Below are positions 1 to 7,944 of a stretch of DNA of 18,364 nucleotides, piece after piece. The stretch's first letter is position 1; each line of letters opens with the position of its first letter. The notes below the pieces were generated by a model. That model was not told the DNA's origin, ran no database searches, and saw nothing but the letters and a program-made list of their open reading frames with translations. Both the position numbers and the translations under genes were made by a program. This stretch comes from CAZBBC01 sp964489835 (GTDB lineage: Bacteria > Calditrichota > Calditrichia > JAJRVZ01): positions 1 to 18,364 of the forward strand of contig CAZBBC010000094.1 in NCBI GenBank assembly GCA_964489835.1, given 5' to 3'.

Positions 1-69
1 TTGTTTTTGGCAGGCGGATGAGAACATCAGAACACCACCAATAATAAATAGGATTATCCTTATCTTCAT
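1..69 (-). CDS. Lipoprotein N-terminus, cut by window edge
   Basis: Only the first 23 codons are in the window. They read as a short positive start (MKIR), a hydrophobic stretch (IILFIIGGVLMF) and a lipobox-like SSAC with Cys20, followed by QKQ. This is a typical bacterial lipoprotein leader (seen directly; family knowledge for the lipobox). The ATG at 67-69 is preceded by AAGGA seven bases upstream, which supports the start. The frame is open to the window edge. It lies 71 bp downstream of the bicupin gene on the same strand and may belong to the same transcription unit. The mature protein is outside the window, so no function can be given. Confidence 0.7.
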   Translation of the reverse strand, partial: MKIRIILFIIGGVLMFSSACQKQ

Positions 70-140
70 AGCATAGTCCTTTTTTTTAGAATTGTTTATT
101 GAAAATACATAACATATTAATAACCAAGGTTTAATGTAGT

Positions 141-1016
141 TTATTCACCAATGGAAGCGTCGCCTGATTTCCAGCGCTTTATTCGTGCCGGCGCGATACG
201 GTTATACATCTCTGCGAAACTATTATCCTCAGGTTTAACAACCAGTGAATTCAAACACAAATAGGTCAATTCTTCTTCACCGGCTTCTGTTGTGTGCTTT
301 ACATTTCTTGGTACAAATATGAGGTTCCCGGTTTTTATGGTTTCACTCTCCTCACCAATGGTTACCCACCCACTGCCGGACAATACAAAAAATGTTTGCT
401 CCTTTTCCTTATGGGCTACCATCGCTCCTTTGCTGCCGGCCGGCCAGCGAACAACCACATATTCGAACTTTTCTGTTTCCGTCCGATCGAGTAATAAAAT
501 AGTCTGGTTGGAACCAAATTCATAGATTTCTCCGGAATAAATATCCTCGATAAATTTACCTTTTTTTTGGGCAGATGCTGTTTGCTCTGCGCCGGCCACC
601 GCAAAAATTCCCAAGTCCGCCTGTTTTCTGCGGATTTCCTTTACCTTCTCAATATGATCAGCGAAAGATACATGACCTTCTTTATTCTCGGTAACAAACA
701 TGTTAAATAACATATAACAGAGAGGTTTACTACCGGTTGTTATTGTCTGATGGACGACACCAACCGGTACATGGATAAGATATCCCGGTTTGACATTAAC
801 TTTCTCATCCCCGACAATCACCCGCCCCTCACCGGAAGTGATATAAAAGATCTGTTCTTTTTCGTCGTGTTTATGAGGTGGTCCATCCAATTGGGGCGGC
901 CATTCATTCAGCGCTACTTCGGTCATTTCAGTCTCACTGCGGTCGAGTAAGACGATCATTTTATTCAATCCGGCCACATCCAGCATTTGTCCGCTTTTGT
1001 AATAGCGATTGATCAT
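141..1016 (-). CDS. Bicupin (two-domain cupin) protein, probably cytoplasmic
   Basis: The 291-residue protein is an internal duplication. Residues about 8-105 and 160-256 each begin with a related stretch (IVLLDRSETE / ILLLDRTETE, each followed within about 15 residues by a WP pair) and continue into a cupin barrel. The first cupin has the full metal motif: H48, H50, E54 and, in the second motif, H89. The second cupin keeps H202, E206 and H241 but has V200 where the first His should be, so its metal site may be weakened or lost. There is no signal peptide. A strong SD (AAGGAG, seven bases from the ATG) supports the start. Cupins of this type are often sugar isomerases, dioxygenases or ligand sensors, and the sequence does not choose among these. 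It follows the propeller lipoprotein gene after a 347-bp gap containing a repeat, so cotranscription is uncertain. Confidence 0.8.
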   Translation of the reverse strand: MINRYYKSGQMLDVAGLNKMIVLLDRSETEMTEVALNEWPPQLDGPPHKHDEKEQIFYITSGEGRVIVGDEKVNVKPGYLIHVPVGVVHQTITTGSKPLCYMLFNMFVTENKEGHVSFADHIEKVKEIRRKQADLGIFAVAGAEQTASAQKKGKFIEDIYSGEIYEFGSNQTILLLDRTETEKFEYVVVRWPAGSKGAMVAHKEKEQTFFVLSGSGWVTIGEESETIKTGNLIFVPRNVKHTTEAGEEELTYLCLNSLVVKPEDNSFAEMYNRIAPARIKRWKSGDASIGE

Positions 1017-1094
1017 TGGGGGACTCCTTGTAAGTGATTAATATATTACCTCATTAGTGTCCAGTTAAAAAAAATGATTCATTAGGGATTAAAA

Positions 1095-1201
1095 AACTCA
1101 TCCCCAAACCTGCGTCTAAGCCGCATTTTCAACCTTCTCTTGAAAAGAGAAGGGGCTCCCTAAAGTCCCTCTCTTTCCAAGAGAGGGATTTAGGGTGAGT
1201 T
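1095..1201. repeat. MITE-like palindromic intergenic repeat
   Basis: The element is bounded by imperfect inverted ends: AACTCATCCC at 1095-1104 and AGGGTGAGTT at 1192-1201. Inside are two perfect 9-bp stems with 3-base loops. One is CCTTCTCTT/AAGAGAAGG at 1133-1153 and the other is CCCTCTCTT/AAGAGAGGG at 1167-1187. No reading frame is present. It resembles the small non-coding palindromic repeats common in environmental bacterial genomes. It fills part of the 347-bp gap 1017-1363. The rest of that gap holds only A+T-rich sequence and a 15-bp near-direct repeat (1204-1218 and 1334-1348, 14 of 15 matching). Confidence 0.7.
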
Positions 1202-1363
1202 CTTTTTTCTAAAGTCTCTATGTTTCTTAAAACCGTAAACCATTTATTATTCCTGTGAGAATTAAAAATGATTTAAGTATTAACTGAACATTCATGATTT
1301 TACTCATAAAAAAGTCTAAATTCGTCTCACCAATTTTTCTAAAGACTCAAGGAATTATTAATA

Positions 1364-3382
1364 TCATTTCCCATCGCTGGTTCTTACATCATCGATTAAA
1401 TATACAGAAGATTTTACTTTTTGATCCGCACCAGCCAAATCCTCGGTATTTAAGCCTGCCGGATTATCGGTTGCTTCATTTATAACCACCGGCGGTACTT
1501 CATTCCGATAGGGTCCGGTCCGGAAGACGATTCTTTGTAATTCTTCTACCCTTGTGGCAAACGGAATAGTCTTGTTAGTTATTCTATTATTTACAGTCAG
1601 GGTATAGTTCTGTTTTTCACAGTCAAGCATCAAATCAACGGAGTACCATTTATTACCTGTCAGAGCTATTGGCGCTTGCGCTTCAATACTTTTAATATCC
1701 GTACTCAACCAATCCTTATCGATTCTCAACCGCATCGGTCGATTTCCGAATTTATCCTGAACCTCAACATCCATCGCACTGCCCATCGCGATCTTCAGTG
1801 GATTAAATCTAAAATGTATCCCGATCCTTTTCCTTCCCGGAAATATCCGCTCTGCTTTTACATAATCTAAGGGTTCTTCATCCTTTAATTGCATACAATG
1901 GTTGCTCTGATCAAGAGGATCAACGATAATATGAATCGGAGCAAGCGTCGGTTCATATAAATTCCAAAGATTCAGATCGGTTTCATTTTTAGTTTTCTCA
2001 AAATCCTGATCGACATGGTCAGCAACGGTACCGGCGATCGGTACGTGTATCCTGGAAATCCAGATATCCTCCTTATTAACACTATAGGTGATCCAAACTT
2101 CTTCACCGGGAGGATCTCCGTTTCCTTCAATAATACCACGATAATATTGTGAGCCGGATCTTTTATGTATGCCCTGAAATCGTCTGGGAGGAATATCACT
2201 TCTGAGACACAACAGATCATCAAACAAATGTCCGTCATCACTTACCATTGAAGTCATCGGAAAACGGTTTCGAAAGGTGGCCGATTGGTTATGAACAATC
2301 ACGTATTTCCCATCCTCTGTGCGCTGACCCCAGGTTTTCGCACCATCAGTCATCAGCGTTCTGTTTTTTGTAATTTTTTCCCAGGTTTTGCCATTATCGG
2401 CACTAAGAGCACCGTATTGATTTTTCCATAAACCAACAACGATTCCGTCTGCTCTGTGAAAGAAATTAAATGCTTTTCCGGCCCCCATCGAGGTCACCAC
2501 ATCCTTTGAAAAGTAAGCGGCATTTTTAACATCTCCCGGATTAATCACATAAAATCCATCTTCCGCCCGGTCTTCTTCCCACCATTGCAAAGTTATTAAT
2601 TTATCCGCCAGTAAGGCCTGACAAGCCTCTAAAAATCCTTCATCACGACTTTCTTTATAAAAAGGATAAGCGGTATTGGTTTCATTCCAACCGGCGTGCC
2701 GGTTGTAGCGGATAAAATATATGGGTCCAAGACTACCATTCGGATAGATCTCGCGCACTACCCTGCCCAAACCATTACCGGCATTGGGAGATGTACGCGG
2801 TGTTTCACAGTAGCTGTAAAACGCCAATGTCAGGAGCCTACCGTTAGGGGCAACATAGAAACCCATCCGCTGATGCATCACTGATTTTGTACCGGCAGGA
2901 ATATGTGCAGATTTATAATTAATCTCCGGCAACGTATACTCGGGAAAAATGATGGCAGGATCTGACCAATGTCTTCCATCGTTTGATGTGACTAACAGGG
3001 TGCGTCCGGGAGGGGTGTGTTCCTGAAACAGGTCGCTTAAGTATTGCAGATAAAACTTACTCTTCCAGTATGCAAGGAATGGCTGATGATTATACGTCCA
3101 GCCAATATCTCCGCCTTCTGAAGGAAATGTTCGATTGGCCCGGAATACCTGATAATGGTGAACACCGATCGCATGTGGGAGTTTGCCGTCATAAAATCTT
3201 TCATCCGGCTGGCGATCACCGGTATATTTGACCGGTTCTTGTACTGCTTTCTCAAACACCGAAGATTGCGACTTCTGCTCACAGGAATAAACCATACCCG
3301 ATATTAGCGAGATGAGGAGCAGCCTAAGACTTATGATTTTCCACTTGCTTAAATAATTAAAATATTGCATTCGTTTCTCCAT
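1364..3382 (-). CDS. Asp-box (BNR) beta-propeller lipoprotein, glycan-active candidate
   Basis: The protein is up to 672 residues. The leader is basic, then hydrophobic (residues about 16-30), then VYSC with Cys34, which suggests a lipoprotein; Tyr at -2 is unusual. Asp-box motifs are visible at SNDGRHW and SADNGKTW, with a degenerate SDDG later, so residues about 60-450 look like a sialidase-type propeller. Residues about 460-672 look like a beta-sandwich (VEVQDKFGN, WYSVDLML, YTLTVNNR) of the LamG/concanavalin kind. The segment GWTYNHQPFLAYWKSKFYLQ resembles BNR-type enzymes acting on rhamnose/uronic-acid glycans (GH145/PL42-like); this is a tentative memory match. The better start is Met5 (ATG 3368-3370), because GGAG lies six bases before it. 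The ATG at 3380-3382 abuts a repeat and has no SD. It follows the esterase gene by 106 bp. Confidence 0.75.
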   Translation of the reverse strand: MEKRMQYFNYLSKWKIISLRLLLISLISGMVYSCEQKSQSSVFEKAVQEPVKYTGDRQPDERFYDGKLPHAIGVHHYQVFRANRTFPSEGGDIGWTYNHQPFLAYWKSKFYLQYLSDLFQEHTPPGRTLLVTSNDGRHWSDPAIIFPEYTLPEINYKSAHIPAGTKSVMHQRMGFYVAPNGRLLTLAFYSYCETPRTSPNAGNGLGRVVREIYPNGSLGPIYFIRYNRHAGWNETNTAYPFYKESRDEGFLEACQALLADKLITLQWWEEDRAEDGFYVINPGDVKNAAYFSKDVVTSMGAGKAFNFFHRADGIVVGLWKNQYGALSADNGKTWEKITKNRTLMTDGAKTWGQRTEDGKYVIVHNQSATFRNRFPMTSMVSDDGHLFDDLLCLRSDIPPRRFQGIHKRSGSQYYRGIIEGNGDPPGEEVWITYSVNKEDIWISRIHVPIAGTVADHVDQDFEKTKNETDLNLWNLYEPTLAPIHIIVDPLDQSNHCMQLKDEEPLDYVKAERIFPGRKRIGIHFRFNPLKIAMGSAMDVEVQDKFGNRPMRLRIDKDWLSTDIKSIEAQAPIALTGNKWYSVDLMLDCEKQNYTLTVNNRITNKTIPFATRVEELQRIVFRTGPYRNEVPPVVINEATDNPAGLNTEDLAGADQKVKSSVYLIDDVRTSDGK

Positions 3383-3383
3383 A

Positions 3384-3431
3384 TAAACAACCCCCTAGCC
3401 CCCTTGATTGGGGCTGTTGCAGTTTAGGTTA
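3384..3431 (+). repeat. C5/G5 hairpin repeat, CTGTTGCAGT type, full copy
   Basis: This 48-bp copy starts AACAACCCCCTAG, runs through CCCCCTTGATTGGGG, and ends CTGTTGCAGTTTAGGTT. It matches copies at 10994-11042 (same strand) and 11213-11250 (opposite strand), and shares its first half with 11084-11128 read on the minus strand. It sits against the possible upstream start codon of the propeller lipoprotein gene, which is one reason to prefer that gene's internal start. Confidence 0.8.
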
Positions 3432-3488
3432 TTTTTGAGTAAAAGTACTAATCATATATTTTATTTCAATAAATTTTTCGCCTAACTA

Positions 3489-5411
3489 TTACCAGGTTAC
3501 AGATTTTACAGCATTTGCCGGCCTTGGATGTTCAGCATTAAACACACACATGGTTTCTTTCTTCTCAACCTGAACCAGGCTTTCATCGATCTCCCCCACT
3601 TTTTTCCGAACCTTATCAAGATTTAAATGCAGGTGTTTGGCTAAAAATTTATAGACCCCTATCCGTTTGGAATATCCATAGTCATGACCTTCATCAGCCA
3701 GATGAATATTTTCAACCATATTTTCTGCCCCAAATAATTTATATATATTGCGAATATAAGGAAACTCAACATCGGGTGTGTTTTTTGTCCAGTCCTGCCC
3801 GTCAGAAACCAACAACATCGGTCGGGGTGCGATCAGAGCAGCGATTTCCGCATTATTCGTTAAGTGATTTTCACTACGGTGTATGGGCATACCACTTTCA
3901 CACATGCAACCTCCAAAAAAATGAGCTGAGACCATAACAACGGGTACCGAAACCGAGATTCGGTTATCCACGGCTGCCAATAAGAATGTTTGTGTTCCGC
4001 CACCCGACGCTCCGGTAACACCTATCCGGTCGGGATCCACGATTCCCAGCGATTCTAAAAAGTCAATCACACGAATGCTATTCCAGGTTTGCAAAGCGAC
4101 AGCTTTACTGAATTTTCCGTGTGAATCCGGAAACTTGTAGTCATCAAACTGTGTTGACTCCCCCCAACCGATCATATCGTAGGAAAAAACAACGGCACCC
4201 ATCCGGGCCAGAGTGGCACATCTGATCTGATGATCAGGTCGGAAGCGACCGCCGCCGTTTGGTTCCGGAAAATGACCATGCGGACACAAAATAGCAGCAT
4301 AACCGCCGTGCCCATCAGAAGGACGATACAAATTACCGGTGACAAAAAATCCCGGAAGACTCTCGAAGGCCACGTTTTCCACGGTGTAGCCATCATACAT
4401 TCTTTTACTATGAATTAAAGGTTTCAAGTCGCACTTTGCCGGCTCCGGGATAAGTTCAGCCCCGCGACGAATACCTTCACGAATGGTTTCTGCCCGGGTA
4501 TTCCACTCACTAACATTAGAATATTTTTTTGCGAAAGAAGCCAGTTCTTTTATTGCCTCTTCTTCGGTAAGAAATTTTCCTTGCCGTAATTGAATGCCAC
4601 TAACATCATAATTTGATTCAATGACCTGTCTGTTTTTTTTACTGATCATAAAAAGTACTCCTGAATTATTGCGATCCCAGGCCAATCCCTGGCCGGTATT
4701 GGTGGCAGATATGATATCCACTAATTCTAAGACGGATCCTGTGACGGGTAATTGTAGTGCGTAAAGTTCGGGTTCATCATGTCCGGTACAATATAACAAT
4801 CCATCCGGACCCCAGGAACCGCCGGAATTACTCATATTTTGAAACCGGCGAAGGAGTTCCTCCGGAAAGACCCAGGATTCAAGCGCCTGCCAATTATCAT
4901 CAAATTTAACCAGCGTTGTCCAGGCGTTGTCTGTACCAGTGATAGATTTTAATTTTCCATAGTGTGCAAAAGCCCCCCACCAATAACCCTGATGACGATC
5001 AACCCAGGTACAGGAACCCCATTGGATCCCAAAACTATGGGAATTGATATGTTGAAGCGTCTTCGCATCCCATATTTCCACGGAACTGGTCATCGGCACA
5101 CCGGAATAATTGGAATGGGCACAATAAAGTTTTCCATCAATAATAACACCACTGTCCAAATGAATAATCGATTTTTTACCTTTTTCGGACCAGGTAGCGA
5201 TTAATTTACCCGTTTTTTTCTCGTACTTACCGATGATATCTGTACCTATGGCATAGATGTGATCCTTATCGACCGCAACACCCTGCCTGGCTTCCTTGGC
5301 ACCGAATCTTCTGATTTCTGTAATCTTTCGATCGACGCCCCATAAATTGGCCGCAAGAAAAAATACCAAACCATAGACTACTAAAGACATCAACCACTTT
5401 GATGATTTCAT
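3489..5411 (-). CDS. Exported propeller / acetyl-xylan-esterase-like hydrolase fusion
   Basis: The 640-residue protein has a signal peptide (about residues 1-25, MKSSK then a hydrophobic core). Residues about 26-275 are beta-propeller-like, with repeated strands such as VAVDKDHIYAIG and GVIIDGKLYCAHS. From about residue 277 (RQGKFLTEEEAIKEL) it becomes an alpha/beta hydrolase of the acetyl-xylan-esterase-like family. The nucleophile elbow GVTGASGGGTQ gives Ser469. Probable partners are Asp537 (LLVSDGQDW) and His576 (DEGHDYG). Family members usually start near the TEEEA segment right after a signal peptide, so the propeller looks like an added N-terminal module. Role: probably periplasmic or surface de-esterification of glycans or another ester (inference). 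SD AAGGAG lies seven bases before the ATG. The next gene downstream is the Asp-box lipoprotein. Confidence 0.8.
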   Translation of the reverse strand: MKSSKWLMSLVVYGLVFFLAANLWGVDRKITEIRRFGAKEARQGVAVDKDHIYAIGTDIIGKYEKKTGKLIATWSEKGKKSIIHLDSGVIIDGKLYCAHSNYSGVPMTSSVEIWDAKTLQHINSHSFGIQWGSCTWVDRHQGYWWGAFAHYGKLKSITGTDNAWTTLVKFDDNWQALESWVFPEELLRRFQNMSNSGGSWGPDGLLYCTGHDEPELYALQLPVTGSVLELVDIISATNTGQGLAWDRNNSGVLFMISKKNRQVIESNYDVSGIQLRQGKFLTEEEAIKELASFAKKYSNVSEWNTRAETIREGIRRGAELIPEPAKCDLKPLIHSKRMYDGYTVENVAFESLPGFFVTGNLYRPSDGHGGYAAILCPHGHFPEPNGGGRFRPDHQIRCATLARMGAVVFSYDMIGWGESTQFDDYKFPDSHGKFSKAVALQTWNSIRVIDFLESLGIVDPDRIGVTGASGGGTQTFLLAAVDNRISVSVPVVMVSAHFFGGCMCESGMPIHRSENHLTNNAEIAALIAPRPMLLVSDGQDWTKNTPDVEFPYIRNIYKLFGAENMVENIHLADEGHDYGYSKRIGVYKFLAKHLHLNLDKVRKKVGEIDESLVQVEKKETMCVFNAEHPRPANAVKSVTW

Positions 5412-5468
5412 TTTCTTACTCCTTAGATTCTATCATAAATTAAATTTAAATATTATTTTTTTTTGTTT

Positions 5469-5503
5469 TAATCCGTGTCCGGCTGCGCCGGATAATCCGT
5501 GGA
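5469..5503. repeat. ATCCGTG repeat pair split by a perfect GC hairpin
   Basis: Two copies of AATCCGTG flank TCCGGC-TGC-GCCGGA (5478-5492), a perfect 6-bp stem with a 3-base loop. Removing the hairpin restores a simple repeat of the atccgtg type. It lies in the 241-bp gap between the UroD-like and esterase genes. No gene or terminator was seen in that gap. Confidence 0.7.
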
Positions 5504-5570
5504 TAAAAGTTTTAAAAATTTAGACAGGTATTCTTTTCTTAATTCAATCTAAAAAATTGTTATTATTAAA

Positions 5571-5590
5571 ACTTCGTGATCTTCGTGGTA
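5571..5590. repeat. CTTCGTG periodic repeat, single arm
   Basis: ACTTCGTGATCTTCGTGGTA contains two TTCGTG units 10 bases apart. It belongs to the same repeat family as 8023-8052 (inverse orientation) and 8116-8143 (same orientation). No opposing arm is present in this gap. Confidence 0.7.
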
Positions 5591-5652
5591 AATAAATCAC
5601 GTTAATTGTTAAAAATATTAAATAATCATCGTTTAGTTTAACCATGCTGGGG

Positions 5653-6723
5653 TTACTCATTTCTTAATTCCTCAACAGTCTCAAAAATTGCCGTGATATT
5701 TTCATCACTGACCTGATCATCCATGTTGATGCAGCAAACCCCTGTTAACTCCGGATCAGCAGACTCTTTTACCAGTCGCTGAATGGTCTGACGGACTTCA
5801 TCGGCAGTCTGAGTAATGATTGCCACCGGACTTAAGCGAATGTTAAGAAATGTATCCGGCAAATACTGACGCAGCAATTTAACATCTCCACCCCAACCAA
5901 CATCAAGAAAATCCAGATGCGGAAGTTTGGCAAAACTTTTTGCATACCGATGCGGGTCTTCTCCACAATAGTGAATACCAAACGGACGCCGGATTCGGCT
6001 CCATTCAGCATCAAAAGGGAACAAAAATTTCTCATAATGATCAACAGAAATCATTGTGTGCGAGCATTCTGAATGAAGAAATACCGGTTTTTGAAAATGA
6101 ACCACATTACGATTGACCGAAATTGAACTGCTACCTGTAGCTGTTTCAATGCCATCAACAAACCGGGAGATGAAATTTTTCAATTCTGTAAGGAATTTAT
6201 GTAGTTCACCCGGTCTGTTGATAATATCAAAGAACAGTTCCTGACCGCGTAAATCTAAGGCGAGATTCAATCTCCCCCCCCAGTTAACATCCCCTGTCAA
6301 TCGTCCAAATTTCTTTTTCAGATCTTCTGTCAGATTAATAAAAGATTTGTATACATTGCTTTTAAAAGCAGATTCCACATTAATTGAAAACATTTCATTA
6401 TTGGCCGGGATTACTTGCGGAGGATTGTCTTCCATGTAATTGATTTTACAACCCAGCATTTCGGAGAGCATAAATCCAGCAGCAAGATGCACCGCCCCGA
6501 CTTCCGGCCGGTTTTCGTTACGGCTCTTCCCCAGTCCATATGCTCCCCATTTTTCGTACAAAACCGATTCCATTTTGCGTTCAGCTTCCACGCGGCGAAG
6601 TGGGTGAAAGAAAAAATCCCTGTCAAAAGTAATACCAGCATGTTTATACCACCAGGCAGGGGCCAATACAATATCTACCGGAAGCGGCTTTACCGGCTTA
6701 AGCATAGATGACGGTTGATCCAT
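5653..6723 (-). CDS. Uroporphyrinogen decarboxylase-fold protein, MtaA/CmuA-like
   Basis: The 356-residue protein has no signal peptide. The C-terminal half carries the URO-D-fold pattern: HSECSH (217-222), GIHYCGEDPH with H251 and C253, FLDVGWGGD (272-280), LNIRLSP (293-299), and CC at 330-331. H-x-C followed by a distant Cys matches the zinc motif known in MtaA/CmuA corrinoid methyltransferases. The Arg-rich substrate loop of true heme-pathway UroD (MRQAGR) is replaced by WWYKHAG near residues 24-30. It is therefore more likely a methyl transferase or an uncharacterised relative than a heme enzyme. Such homologs are common in sugar-catabolic loci of uncultured bacteria, where their function is unknown (family knowledge). 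No corrinoid-binding protein is encoded nearby. SD AAGGA lies six bases before the ATG. Confidence 0.75.
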   Translation of the reverse strand: MDQPSSMLKPVKPLPVDIVLAPAWWYKHAGITFDRDFFFHPLRRVEAERKMESVLYEKWGAYGLGKSRNENRPEVGAVHLAAGFMLSEMLGCKINYMEDNPPQVIPANNEMFSINVESAFKSNVYKSFINLTEDLKKKFGRLTGDVNWGGRLNLALDLRGQELFFDIINRPGELHKFLTELKNFISRFVDGIETATGSSSISVNRNVVHFQKPVFLHSECSHTMISVDHYEKFLFPFDAEWSRIRRPFGIHYCGEDPHRYAKSFAKLPHLDFLDVGWGGDVKLLRQYLPDTFLNIRLSPVAIITQTADEVRQTIQRLVKESADPELTGVCCINMDDQVSDENITAIFETVEELRNE

Positions 6724-6766
6724 ATAATTTCCTTATAATCGCAATAACAAATCTGCATAATTTAAC

Positions 6767-6993
6767 TTTCGCAAAGACGCCATGCCTGAGGCGGGCGAGC
6801 AGCGACGCAACGTTTTTTGTCCACGGATTATCCGTCGAAGCCGGATCAGGCGCAGACTGACACGAATTAACACGAATTATATTTAATTTTAAGATACATG
6901 ATAAAAAAATAGAAAAAATTCGTGAAATTCGTGGATAATTTCTCTGCGCCGCCCGCCTCTGGCGGGGGCAGGTCTTGGCGGCTCTGCGAGAGA
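6767..6993. repeat. Nested inverted-repeat module with inserted GC hairpins
   Basis: This occupies most of the 314-bp gap 6724-7037. The outer arms are gcaaagacgc-type (6767-6812) and ctctgcg-type (6941-6993). The inner arms are cacgaatt-type (6819-6880) and its complement ttcgtgaaattcgtgg (6917-6940). Several arms are interrupted by GC-rich segments. One at 6781-6803 holds GCCTGAGGC (6784-6792). One at 6951-6973 has stem CCCGCC-TCT-GGCGGG (6952-6966). One at about 6831-6857 has stem ATCCG/CGGAT (6830-6834 with 6842-6846). No gene is supported here; an open frame across it on the minus strand is a repeat translation. Confidence 0.75.
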
Positions 6994-7037
6994 TACATAT
7001 GAATATGTCAGGCAAATTTAACAAATATAACAACGGT

Positions 7038-7913
7038 TTAGTCTTTTACGATTCTGTTCAGTTTATAAACAGTATCCTTAAAATCAACAAATCCCTCCGG
7101 AGCGCCGACAACGATATCGGAAAAAACAAGCTCCTCTATCGCAAAATTCGCTCTGGCCATGATCAGTCCTTTGGGATTATATATAGCCGAGGTCATCATA
7201 GGTATCGGCCCGGCATTATTGCAACTGATAATAAAGTAACCGTTCTCAGCGGCCCGGCAGCGCATGGTACCCTCCAGTACGGGAAGTTTCCATTCATTAT
7301 CTCCATAGGCAGCAGCCAGATGGAGCATTAAATTTACATCCTGCATCCGCATTAATCGCCATAATTCCGGAAAGCGCATATCCATGCAAATAAGCATACC
7401 CAGATGGAGACCCCGCCAGGAAAAAACCGGCAGACGATCACCATCGACAAAAAACTTACGTTCATGTCCGGTTTGCTGAATTTTATCATATGAGGCTAGG
7501 ATTTTTCCCTGTTCATTTATAAAGATGGCACGATTGCGCCAAACACCTTCCTGTTCAAGCCACACAACGCCGATTGCAATAGCAATAGAAAGTTCTTTGG
7601 CCCGATTTTGTATGATGAGTAATGCTTCCTCCGTTTTCTTCTGATTGACGTAATCAAGTTTCTTAATATCTTTCGGCGGATATCCGGTCAATGCTAATTC
7701 CGGGAAGACGATCAGATCAACATTTTTAGCGGCGGCATCATCTAGATACTGCTGAATTTTCTTCAGATTCTTTCCCAGATCGGGTTCCAATTTAAATTGT
7801 CCAACTGCCACCCGCAGAGAAACACCAATACTGTCAACATCCGGTTTATCCGCGGTAAAAGCCCAATGCCACAGTACCGACAAATATAAAAATACTATCA
7901 TTAGACTTTTCAT
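7038..7913 (-). CDS. Nitrilase-superfamily carbon-nitrogen hydrolase with signal peptide
   Basis: The 291-residue protein has a leader (MKSLMIVFLYLSVLWHWAFTA) that looks like a Sec signal peptide, with possible cleavage near residue 20. The mature domain has the nitrilase Glu-Lys-Cys triad: E72 in FPELALTGYP, K144 in SYDKIQQTG, and C176 in MLICMDMRFPE. E151 follows in the usual position. It would hydrolyse an amide, carbamoyl or nitrile bond; the substrate is unknown. Most nitrilase-family enzymes are cytoplasmic, so the signal peptide is notable and fits neighbouring exported hydrolases. SD AAAGG lies six bases before the ATG. It is flanked by repeat-rich gaps of 285 and 314 bp, so it may be transcribed alone or as a weakly linked member. 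Confidence 0.82.
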   Translation of the reverse strand: MKSLMIVFLYLSVLWHWAFTADKPDVDSIGVSLRVAVGQFKLEPDLGKNLKKIQQYLDDAAAKNVDLIVFPELALTGYPPKDIKKLDYVNQKKTEEALLIIQNRAKELSIAIAIGVVWLEQEGVWRNRAIFINEQGKILASYDKIQQTGHERKFFVDGDRLPVFSWRGLHLGMLICMDMRFPELWRLMRMQDVNLMLHLAAAYGDNEWKLPVLEGTMRCRAAENGYFIISCNNAGPIPMMTSAIYNPKGLIMARANFAIEELVFSDIVVGAPEGFVDFKDTVYKLNRIVKD

Positions 7914-7944
7914 TTTTTACCTTTCTAAAATATCCGCAGTTATA

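Noticed and set aside
5653..6723. True heme-pathway uroporphyrinogen decarboxylase
   Set aside because: The MRQAGR substrate loop is absent, and no heme genes are near.
6698..7033. 111-codon open frame on the minus strand across the repeat module
   Set aside because: It is a translation of the periodic repeats, overlaps the start of the UroD-like gene, has no SD and no family resemblance.
6975..7331. 118-codon open frame on the plus strand
   Set aside because: It is antisense to the nitrilase-family gene, begins in a repeat, and has no family motif.
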